64,000 nucleotides of DNA, from the NCBI GenBank assembly GCA_037903355.1, contig JBAJFE010000047.1, positions 1,178,001-1,242,000 on the forward strand, in the 5' to 3' direction. Within the stretch, counting starts at the first letter, position 1; every line of letters starts with the position of its first letter. Under the pieces are notes generated by a model that was not told where the DNA came from, searched no databases, and saw only the letters and a program-made list of their open reading frames with translations. Position numbers and translations under genes: made by a program. The DNA is from Trichuris trichiura. Its lineage: Eukaryota > Nematoda > Enoplea > Trichinellida > Trichuridae. Shown piece by piece: positions 1 to 11,397 of the stretch.

Positions 1-105
1 GCCGGCACGATAATTATTGAAGACCAAAAAGGATACACTGACGCGGCGTTCCACCCACGCTATTTATGCGTCCATTCGACGGCTAGCGAAGATAACTGGA
101 ACTAA
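1..105 (+). CDS. Possible C-terminal exon of an unidentified gene (partial)
   Basis: Frame 1 is open from the first base to a TAA at 103-105 and reads 34 residues ending in SEDNWN. An AATAAA polyadenylation signal follows at about 222-227, at a sensible distance for a short 3' UTR. I do not recognise the family. The peptide is compositionally ordinary (IIIEDQKGYTDAAFHPRY and so on) and has no membrane segment. The support is only the open frame at the window edge plus the polyA signal, so it could be chance. If real, the gene lies mostly upstream of the window on the plus strand. Confidence 0.3.
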   Translation, partial: AGTIIIEDQKGYTDAAFHPRYLCVHSTASEDNWN

Positions 106-1401
106 GAAGCGGAATGCGGCCCAAACTCCAAAGTCCACCTGAGAAGAATTCACTGCAGAAACTTAACTTTCAACGTCTGCTTTATGCTGCACTAAACTTG
201 CTTTATTGTGCTTTATGCGAAATAAAAGACTTTCCGGCAAAATTGCTTTCGTCTGCTTACGCGAAATTGTAAACGACTTTGAAATGGTAAACATTTCATA
301 AGAACAATCTTCTCTCATTAAGCATTCGTTCAAATGCATAAAAGCGCGTACTCAATTGGTCATTGGTGCGACAGCCGCTGGTCAGTCTGAAAGTCATTTT
401 TATCTGCATTTATTTTACTTTCGCGTAGATATTTTCAACTCAGCCAATTTCACTACAGTGCGATTTTCAATGCCGTCTCTCCAATAAGCTGTTATTCTAA
501 TTTTTCTTCGTTTTTATCTGCCATCATGCCGAGCTCATCGTGCCCTTATTTCAACTGAGACCCCATTGACGGGGTGCCCATTAAAGTAGGATATCCATTC
601 CTTTACTATCTTACTTGCTACGAGAAGTTATGCATACAGTCCATAAAACTTCTTTACTGCGAGTTCTGGCTTTTTATCCAATGCTGGCTTCGGCAGCGCC
701 AAGTTGTCAGTTCGTCTCTTTTTCGCAAAGTCAAAAAACGATATGCGAACGTGATAAGTGAGAAAAACAATAAACTGAAATTTGTTTATAACATCTTTAC
801 CGCCGAAAAAGCACGAGAAGCAAATGCGCCTGAACTCGCTACCCTTCCAAACGTTTGCAATAAAGCATTAAGGTTTTCAGCTGCATCGCCATGATTGGCT
901 TATTATTAACAATACAGGTGCCTTCAATTTTATTAGAGAACGCTTAACTGGGACAAGTCAATAATAGAACGAAAAAAAATTTTAATTTGGATTAAAAGCG
1001 TTACTATAACACAGCAGTTCAACCATGAAATGCTAATTCACAGCTGAGTAAAGTGGGCAGTAGAGATTGAGGAAAAATGTACCTGTTAGGAGGGGATGAA
1101 CAGATCAACGCATCTGCGATTGGGCAAACAGAAGCATCGCAGATGTGAAAGTACAGCTGCACACATCGTACTAAGGAAAAATAAAAATGCATAGCTTTCA
1201 AAATGGTAGCTCTTCGACAGTTCGCAAATTGACAGACTGATTTATGGACAGTCGAATTCCTCATCGTCAATGTATATGTGTTCCGTCTAAAATAAACTCG
1301 CGAAACGTGAATCAATCAAAGTGATCTTTTCAAACATTGCAACAACTTGAAAATCATTATTTGTATGAAAATACACAACTGCGCTGTTTTGAAATGAAAG
1401 C
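106..1401. other. Intergenic, no recognised gene
   Basis: Apart from the AATAAA near 222, nothing here matches a family I know. A 106-codon open frame at 574-894 shows no recognisable domain and I do not call it. The interval separates the possible plus-strand gene end at 105 from the 3' end of the minus-strand WD40 gene, so the two would be convergent. A small extra 3' exon of the WD40 gene could be hidden here, but I could not identify one. Confidence 0.4.
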
Positions 1402-3317
<1,916 letters not shown>

Positions 3318-4428
3318 GAGCTAGCAAAATCGCTAACACCTGATCACGCAAGCCCTGAACGCGAACGCTGTAAAAATAAAATAGAGGGATAAGGTTTGAA
3401 TAAAAAAGAAATTGAACAACAGTTTTACCCCTTAAATTAGAAAGTAAGAAGACTGGTCATCAGAAGATTCTTTTCAAAGTGCTTCAATTGTTCGACAACA
3501 GAAGTGAAATGAACAATAACGGGACGCAGGTACGAGTGATAATTTTACTTTCATGGGATACTTTTAAAAGAAATTGTACTGCTAAAGACTTCGACTGGTC
3601 AACCGACGTCGAAAAGGAAAAAATATCGCTGCTTTAATGTTCAAGAAAATAATAGACATTATTTTACGGCAAAACTTGCGCGTCAAATTACTGTATGTCA
3701 GCTGTTCGTTTTTTCCGTTTGTTTAATTTAGCATTTTTGAACAAGACGAGCGAGTTACTTGCTTTAGAGTGAATGACGCGTTTGAAAATTTCGTTTCTCC
3801 CATTCTGAAATATTTTCACTGGTTTAATGTATGGGCGCTTGCTTAAAAGCTGTAATGATTTCGAAAACACAAAGTCGTTTAACCCTGCTTAAGACGTGCA
3901 GAGTATTTTTGCTTCCTCATGCCTTCGCTTTTTAGCTCCTTTTGACCAGACTACTCAAGATTGCGTATAAGCTTGTCAAGAAGAAATGCCCGGGCGATTC
4001 CTTGAACGTGCCATGTTAAATGACTGCAAAGAGATTGCTGCTTTGGTACGTATTAACAGCTTGAAGTGCAGTTATGTGTAGCCGTTTTCACAAAAGGTTT
4101 TTGAGCAGGGGAAAGCTTGTATTATTAGATTTTCATGCTCTTTGTTATAACTACCAGCAAAAGTTAACATACTCGTACAACCTGCTTATTTTTCTTAAAC
4201 TATAGCTGGACAGTAAATTTCGCTTTTTATTTCCGGTATATCCTTTTGCGATCTGTTCCAAGTGGTGTCAACGTTCTGAAGAAAAAATCCCTTGAAGATA
4301 TGTTCCTTAAAATCCCTATAGCTACCAGCGAGCCCTTTACGGTAAGTTGGGTACCTTCTTAATCAGCCAAACCGTACGAAAGCTTGAATACAAATTCGTT
4401 TGTCAATAATTTGCGAATGAAGTTTACT
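3318..4428. other. Upstream region of the WD40 gene, no recognised coding
   Basis: This holds the presumed promoter of the minus-strand RBBP4/7-like gene, and toward 4.4 kb the flank of a Penelope-like element. I saw no clear TATA box or CpG-like structure. A 60-codon open frame at 3688-3870 has no recognisable features. The stretch may include a decayed 5' portion of the Penelope element, but I could not align it to anything. Confidence 0.35.
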
Positions 4429-4474
4429 ATTGAAAATATCTTTATTACGGATTCTCTCCCGTTGAGAAGTAAAA
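4429..4474 (+). repeat. 46-bp element-end sequence, identical to 20861-20906
   Basis: The 46 bases beginning ATTGAAAATATCTTTATTAC and ending in GAGAAGTAAAA are identical at 4429-4474 and 20861-20906 and in the same orientation. Here the copy lies directly upstream of the Penelope-like RT reading frame. At 20.9 kb it lies beside a hammerhead-like hairpin. It is most likely a conserved part of the Penelope element's 5' region or terminal repeat. Confidence 0.75.
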
Positions 4475-4477
4475 TAA

Positions 4478-5373
4478 AAAAAATGGGGCCAGTATGTGGA
4501 TAATCAAACCAGAAGAATCTTATTCACGGCTGGATTATCGCTACTACGAAATGTTATAAGAAAACACAGGTCCACTCTAGCAAGACTACGAGCAGATTAC
4601 ATTTGCACTCTGGATTTCCTCAGAACATGGTTACACAAAAATATTTACGAAACCCTGATCAATCACGTGGAACACGCCACAAGAACGGTATGGACTTCGC
4701 AAAAGCATGTACTAAAAAGGAAATTTGACAACCTTCAAATCAGACCCCAGACGATATCTTCACACTCTTACAGGAGCTCTCCACAAAGAAACACTGCAAC
4801 AAAGCTAAGCACGGGAGTTATTAACCTCAGCTCTGCACCTCTAAATGAGAGTGAGAGAACTATATTAGAAAAAGGACTAAACTTCGTCCCAACTCCCAAA
4901 AAGCCACCCTTTCTCGACATCATTGTCTCCATTGAGGACAGCCTATCTTCAGTTGACCCAGAAATAGCCACACGGATTAGGAATAGTTTATCTTCAATTA
5001 TCCTAGGTCACAACTTTAACAACACTCCAAACTTAAACCGATACGAGATGAATTGCTTACGTCAACTAAGAAAACAATCTAGCAGAATTATCACAAAAGC
5101 AGATAAAGGAAATAGAACAGTTCTACTGGACAGGAACACCTACACTGAAAAGATGACAACTATATTAAACACAGGGAATTACACACCTCTACCCGCCGAC
5201 CCTACAGAAGCCTCTCGGAAAAATCTCCGTTCTCTTCTCGTTACGTTTGCCGCAGAGACCAAAGAATCAGAAATATCCAAATTAGCAACACATCTTAAAT
5301 TCGCGTCGAATTATAGACCCCCTGAGCTATACGGGCTTCCCAAAGTACACAAACCGGTTGTCCCACTAGACCC
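4478..5373 (+). pseudogene. Penelope-like element, N-terminal part of reverse transcriptase (truncated)
   Basis: The open frame (stop at 4475-4477, no ATG at its beginning) reads about 298 residues of a Penelope-like reverse transcriptase before the sequence switches into a hAT transposon at 5374. Typical Penelope features are GVINLSSAPL followed by LEKGLNFVPTPKKPP, the RT block ITKADKGNRTVLLDRNTY, and YGLPKVHKP just before the RT palm. The catalytic YxDD block, the thumb and any GIY-YIG endonuclease are missing because the insertion or truncation falls after KVHKPVVPL. The frame is free of stops over 890 bp, so the copy is fairly young or its decay is slow. The element cannot be active as it stands. 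Confidence 0.9.
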
Positions 5374-7865
5374 TAGGTTCTCAAAGTGGGCGATATCGCC
5401 CCCTGGGGGGCGATGGGAAACTCATGCGGGGGCGTTGAGAATCACATAAGAGAAATTCTGGAAGAAATGTCTCTAGCGCAAAAAGGCTGTCAGAAAAACC
5501 GGCGTAAGAAGGGCCTTTCTTAACTCGTTCTCCTCAGAAGTGGAGGCGGAAACTTTAGAGGTGGTCAAGTGGGGATGGAGGGCGCAATTGAACAATGGTG
5601 TTTTTCATGGCTCAACTCCGCCAAAAGTTGAGACGGTAAGTTCAAAGATGGTCAAGTGGGGATTGCTTAGAGTTTATCCTATTCTGCCCTAGCCTAAGCT
5701 TACAGATAATGTGTATGCCCATAGTGTTCCGCGTGCCAGCAATCCATGCACAGCTGTTTCATTCCTTCACCTGCGACTAAACGGCTGCCTCTGTGTTTGA
5801 TTTGTGGTAGTGTTTTCGAACCAATCTATGAAGCCATCGAGGCTACAAGACCACATTAATAGAGTACATCCAGACATGCGTGACAAGAACATCAGCTACT
5901 TTCAGTCGCTTCGCCAGAAATTTTGTGCAAGGAACATATTGCCACGTATGTTGCCACCGGCACCAGGAAAAGATAAAGATGGCCTGCGTGCGTCTTATAC
6001 CATTTCATTACTGATTGCAAAATTTGGAAAGCCACATAACATTGGGGAAACACTGTTGCTTCCCGTGATTAGCGAAGTTATCCAGACTGTACTGCACATG
6101 TCACCAACTAAAATAATCGGAAGGATACCTCTGAGTAATGACACGGTGCAAGGAAGGATCGACGAAATGAGCAAGACGTAGAACGCATTCTATGCGACTT
6201 CTTGAGAGCAACGCATTTTTCTTTGCAGCTTGATTAATCGATCTTACCCAACAATGAAGCATTATTAATAGGTTATGTCCGATTCGTAATGGATGAAGCC
6301 TTGGTACAGGAACTGCAGTTTGCCACACAGTTGCAGACAGATACCAAAGAAGAAGCCCTATTTCCTTACTGCAGAAAAATGTTTCAAGGATAAAAACATG
6401 CCTATAGCGATCATAGTTGCTGTGGCAACCGGTGGAGCACCGTCGATGGTGGGCTGCTACCGCGGCTTTCTCGCACATTTGAAGCAGCTCGTTCCTGGCC
6501 TTTTGGCGGTTCATTGCATCATTCACCGACAGCATTTAGCCACAAGACGCCTGAGCGAACGACTAAACTGATCACTCCAATTGGTTCTTACAGCGGTTGA
6601 TACCATCAAAAGTAAATCGCTGAATGAGGGATTATTCAGACAGCTTGGTGAACAGAATGATGAAGACTTCAATCGCCTGTTATTTCACACTGAAGTTCGC
6701 TGGTTGTCAAAGGGTGCTTGTTTAACTCGCTTTTACAGCCTCTTTGACACAGTTCTAGAACTTTTGTGGTGTGTGAACCCTTCTCTACGAGAAATTTTAA
6801 AGAAAAACAAGAAGGACGTCGCGTATCTGGCAGACGTATACTACAAATTCAATGCAATGAACTCGCAGCTATAAGGCAGTGACTTAGACTTGATTAAAAC
6901 GAAAGGAGTAATATCTGCTTTCGTCGCGAAATTGCCAACTTTCATAGGAAACTTACGGGCCGGTGAGTTCTATCCGTTTCCCCTTCTAGCTGCACTGAAG
7001 GAAGAAGAAGACATCGCTAAACAAGAAGTTGAAGTGTACTGTCAACACTTGCACGTTGACTCCACGGAACGGTTCAGTGATATCCTTAACTTAAAAATTC
7101 CACAGGGGGCAATAGACCCTATGTCCAACGTCGGCGAAGCGGAGATGGAATTGCAGGGGAAAACTGCTTGAACTGCAAAGCAGTGAAGAGCTGAAAGTGA
7201 AATTGAAAAGTGAATATCAACAGTTTAGGCTCCAGAGCGAAATAAGGAAGCTGTTTCCGCTGTGATGGGCTGCTGTAGAAAACATCCTTATTGCGTTTCC
7301 ATTGTCTTATTTTGCAGGTTGCGGTTTTAGCGCAGTTACGGAGCTTCTAAGTAGCAAGAGAGATATCGGCTGGACATGGTGAATCGAGGTGACCTTGGAC
7401 TGATGATGACAAAGAGGCAGCCAAACGTAGTCAACTTGCTCGTACTGCAGTAAGCACACCCATCACATTGAGTAGTGTCTGTTCATGCGCAGTCGCAAAC
7501 TTGCGTTAAAGTTTCTTTTGTATTTTCTCGCTTAAGCGCTTTCACTTCAATCTGGTTCCTTCTCACTACAATTCTTTTTGGTGTACATAAGAAAACAAAC
7601 AGACGCACACTGATTGTTTTTTCCAGGAAAGGCTAATGAATGCTTCTTGCATATGTGACTCCATGTCCTGAAAAATGTGACAAGAGATGTGAAAGGCAAG
7701 CAGAAATTTTCACATTGTAAAGTGGTTGGTGGAAATGCAGGAGTGGTATAGTACGCTTTTCAGGTGACGAGGAGTTGAAGTCTTTTGTGCAAAATGTTCT
7801 CACGAGTAGCGGTTTTGCAAAAATTTTCCCATCGGGAGCGACGGAGGGAAATGTTTGAGAACCTA
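5374..7865 (+). mobile_element. hAT-family DNA transposon, decayed, near full length
   Basis: The left end starts TAGGTTCTCAAAGTGGGCGA and the right end is its imperfect inverse (GTTTGAGAACCTA, ending at 7865). Subterminal sequence also matches inversely (GCGATGGGAAA on the left, TTTTCCCATCG on the right). A broken transposase lies between. The 8 bases outside the ends (CTAGACCC and CTAACCTC) match at 5 positions, so a decayed target duplication is possible but not proven. The element interrupts the Penelope-like RT reading frame. A second copy of the same family lies at 17.6-19.2 kb. Confidence 0.85.
5790..7451 (+). pseudogene. hAT transposase pseudogene (SCAND3/ZBED-like lineage)
   Basis: Fragments in several frames line up in order with the animal hAT transposases that gave rise to SCAND3, FAM200 and ZBED5. 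First comes a zinc-finger-like start (CLICG, then RLQDHINRVHPDMRDKNISY). Next is KDGLRASYTISLLIAKFGKP, then a central part (KCFKDKNMPIAIIVAVATGG, GFLAHLKQLVPGLLAVHCI). It continues with LLFHTEVRWLSKGACLTRFY, and ends in a remnant of the C-terminal dimerisation domain (AFPLSYFAGCGFSAVTELL) near 7290-7360. At least four frameshifts or stops break it, for example stops near 6180, 6570, 6873 and 7170. No function is possible from this copy. Confidence 0.85.
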
Positions 7866-7998
7866 CTAACCTCCCGACTATGCCACGTCCAACCTTCCAG
7901 CCAATCAGCGCGCTCGAAATTGACCAACCAGAATTGGGGGGCAGTAGCGGTCAGGAACGTTCACAGGGGGGCGATGCAGCAAAAAGTTTGAGAACCTA
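7866..7998. mobile_element. Second hAT-type terminal sequence (MITE or nested end)
   Basis: Immediately after the hAT right end at 7865 there is another 133 bp ending in AAGTTTGAGAACCTA at 7998. This is a second hAT-type terminus carrying GGGGGGCGATGCAGC, the inverse of the left-end GCGATATCGCCCCC block. It is either a short non-autonomous relative inserted beside the first element or a duplicated right end. I did not find a matching left end, so its borders are open. Confidence 0.55.
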
Positions 7999-8240
7999 TG
8001 GCTTAGAGGAATCATTGGTTGGTGGAGCCATGCTCGATATGGACATGAACACCTTAAACGGTATCCTTTCAGGCTCTCTGCTTGGGAATAACCAGCTGAC
8101 AAAGCAGAGGGACCTGGCAACCGCGACGGGCCAATGTAAAAGAGAACGAATTGGAACTTCCTGAGCCCTCTGACAATGAAGAAATCGATATGCTCTTCAT
8201 TATGTTTGCTATATTACGACGATATGATATTAAAAGTGTG
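7995..8240 (+). repeat. Dispersed repeat X, copy 1
   Basis: This stretch is a diverged direct copy of 9335-9650. Shared blocks include CTATGG...GGAATCATTGG, ATGGACWTGRACAC, AATAACCAGCTGA and GGAATTGGAACTTCC/GGAATGGAACTTCC. Read in frame, both copies keep a peptide pattern (DMD..TL.G, NNQL.KQRDL, QC.RER.GTS), which suggests decayed coding sequence. I do not recognise the family. This copy abuts a hAT terminus at 7998. Confidence 0.65.
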
Positions 8241-9334
8241 CAGAAAGTTACTATATTGAATTTTCGTGCAGAGCTGCTGCATTGGTACAGCATAGCATTC
8301 GTGTTGGAATGTATAACATCGCCCTTCCAAAGGGAGCATAAGCGAGCACCACCTGTCACGTCTCGCTTTCATTTCCACTTCTATTTTGCGCATTCACTAC
8401 AAAGGTGCTTTGTTGCCCTTGCAGTATGTATACTTTTTTGCAAAGTATTCGCGGTGCTCCCTTCCCTGTGCAAGTGCTGACGCTGCTAGCTATCGTTATT
8501 TTTGTGTACTCTTTCTGTTTTATTTCGTCAGATGAAACTTTAAAGCTCTTATGCCACCACTGAAGTGCTGTAAACCTACGCAAAGTAAAGCCTTCTTCCG
8601 TCCAACTGGTTCGTGTATACAGTTGCGAAAGCTCTAACCATGCGCAGCTTACGTTCTCAACCGATAAATTGTGAGTTTAACAACATCCCGACTCCAAGAA
8701 CGTTGCGCGATGTTTTCTGCGAGCATAGGTCGCTTTTCAAAATGGCAATCTCTCGTGTGGGATAAAGGTTTACTAAAGAATATGTGCAAGGTTTTAGTAA
8801 ACTACTATTTGTACCTGCGAATCATTAGTAGCGTCGTTCGCACACGCAGCTTTTTTTCCATTTTGACGATATGCTCTGGTTGCGAGTGGTGGTGCGCTGA
8901 TCAGTAGCGTTGCGTACAGCTATTGATTTGCTTAATCGATTAGCAATGCTGGCAAAGGATATTCGGTCTTAAAAGTGGATTAGTACTTGCGGTGCCATTG
9001 GTGCTAAAGATATGTTTGTATGCTCCACTCGTCGTTGTGGGATAGCGGCCGTGAAGAATGCGAAACTGGCTACCAATAAAGCTGTTCCCATTCTGTTACA
9101 TCAGCGCCAGTCAAGGCAGTTTTGTCGTACGTATGTCGACAAACGTAACAAGACACGATACAACCAACGCAGACATGTTTATTAATCGTCGAAGATATTT
9201 TTCTCCACTGGAGGTCAAATTTGACGGGACGATATTTAAACTTGAAAACTGATAAACCCGCGTTGATGCGCGTATTTGCAATGCGTTCAATCTTTGTTTG
9301 GTCTCTGCAGAAGTTACTTTAAACGGCCTTCCTT
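8241..9334. other. Between repeat X copies, no recognised gene
   Basis: Several open frames of 60-110 codons exist here (for example 8151-8480 on plus), but none shows a domain, a signal peptide or a splice structure I can support. The stretch is probably decayed transposon sequence linking the two copies of repeat X. Confidence 0.35.
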
Positions 9335-9650
9335 CTATGGAATCATTGGGCGGCTTCGTTCCAGTTGATGCGCGACGGCCGGCTGGTGGTTGGCTGGTCA
9401 GAGAAGCTATTGGTACGTAGTGCCCGTGTACGATATGGACTTGGACACTTTAAGCGGTGTCCATTTCGGCCGTGTGCGTACGAATAACCAGCTGATGAAG
9501 CAGAGGGACCTCACAGTCGCTAGGAGACAGTGTAGGAGAGAACGGAATGGAACTTCCGACTTTCTTGGCATTGAGCCGCCATGCTATTATGATGAAATGA
9601 TGGTGTGCTTGATCTTCGATATGATGATATGATATTAGAAGATTCTACGA
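9335..9650 (+). repeat. Dispersed repeat X, copy 2
   Basis: This is the direct, diverged partner of 7995-8240. The open part reads DMDLDTLSGVHFGRV, NNQLMKQRDL and QCRRERNGTSDF, close to the first copy's reading. Relative to copy 1 it carries extra sequence after the GGAATCATTGG start. The two copies may come from two insertions of one element or from a local duplication. Confidence 0.65.
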
Positions 9651-11397
9651 AGCTACCATTCGTATATGAAGTTTCCATTAGTAGCCGTGTTTGATAACGG
9701 TTGTGGTTACGACTAGAAAGATAGCATGCGTGCGTACTATTCCTGCCCTGACCGGCGCGCTACGTTTCAACGTGTCCTACTTCGATCTGCAAAAATCCCT
9801 CATATGTGTGCTCGTATGTTCTGATTTCTCCCAAAGTGTCTGCATTCGTTCTGTCGTCGAAAATATGAAATGAAATAAAATATTTCACCGCAGCGTACGT
9901 TACCTTCATGGTTAAGCGAAGCAGGTGTTCATTAGTCTCTTAAAACATTAGTGCGTCTACTATCGTCACCAGTTGTACCTGTTATTCTCTAAAGCCACTG
10001 TGCATTTTTCCAACAAATATTTTTGCGCGCATTTTAGCTTGGGAGCGAAATAAATCTTTGGTAGAATCGAATGGGCATTATACATTGGAATGCAGACGCC
10101 ATCTTCAAGAAGACCTCTCCAAATTGTTGAGGCATTTTTGCCCACCCGCTTCATAAGTACGGTAACGGGCCACAAGATGAACAATTCAAAGGAAGTTCTC
10201 TTTTATTGAGTACGCGGCTGGAACACACATAAGCACCTCTAACTCATCGACGTCGGTCTGCCGTCATTTTCGTACTTGCATACCGTCATACCTGCTGATC
10301 TCAACCGTTAAATTTAAAAGATCAAAGTAAAGGCATACTGTTGCTGTCTAGCTGTGCTCTGATAATGACAGATATGACGCTGACGCAATGCCGTTTGAAA
10401 CTTTGTGGGTTATATTTTAAAAATAAAAAAAGCTAAGATTTCCATTAAGGATCTTGCTTCATATGCTGGCAACGTTCTACCTTGTTGGTGGTTGCCATTA
10501 AGGAGAAGACTTTTAGCTTTCAATGAGTGGCCTACGATAGAAAATAAGGTCAATTGCTATTCATAGGTTTGGTTTAAATATTTCATGTTGCCTCTGAGGT
10601 GTTGGGGCATTCTGACGACACCTACTCATTCTCATACAGTACCGAACCTGCTTTTATTTAGCCGGTTATTCTAGTGTGGTTTGCTGTAGTGTTGCCTGTT
10701 CTTACAAGTAAAAGCTGTCCTACTCGCTCTCAAACCCCAACAGGAAGGATTTAGGGTTTTTGGTTAATGGTGGATCTTGTACCTGTTACTTAGTCAGTGT
10801 CAAAACGTCAAACCGTCCGTTCGTCCCTTCATCTGCAAACTCGATTTCGTGGCATTGCTATTAGCAATGCGGAAAAACTTGGTACACGGGCACAAAGTCC
10901 TACTCGAGCGTTGCTCAGTAGCTATGATGTTGCTTTGTCTTTCCTGTTGAACACATAGAAGCGTTTTGCAGCGGGAGAGCGTCTAGTGGATAATGGTGGG
11001 CTCAAAAATGTTTAGCTTATTACGCAACCTTTCATGATAATGCTTAATTAGAGGATTTCGTTTCTTCCGTGCTGAAACTGCTTTATTCTCATGGCCAGCC
11101 TCACAGGCGTATCTAAAAGGCATAGGTGACTCATCTGAACGATACTGTATGGGAAAATCATTACAACTGTAGTTGAAAAATCTACTCAAAATGCAATGTT
11201 TTATAACGATGGGCTTCAGGTGCTGCGTGGGTAATCATGGAAAAAACTAGGCCTTTTCTGACTGCAAATACATTTGCGTCAACCTTCACAGTATGCTGGA
11301 TTTGAAATCCCTGCACGACGGTATGTCTGGCACGTGATTATGATTGCTGCACGATCGGTTACTTTGCATAAAATTAATAACACTGCTAAAGCACATA
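9651..11397. other. No recognised gene or element
   Basis: I see nothing I can name between repeat X and the Tigger element. Short open frames (9691-9873, 9966-10184 and 10983-11189) lack family features. The last two bases (11396-11397, TA) are the left target-site duplication of the Tigger insertion. Confidence 0.35.

Noticed and set aside
574..894. 106-codon open frame on the plus strand
   Set aside because: No recognisable domain, no splice or promoter support, and composition like the surrounding non-coding DNA.
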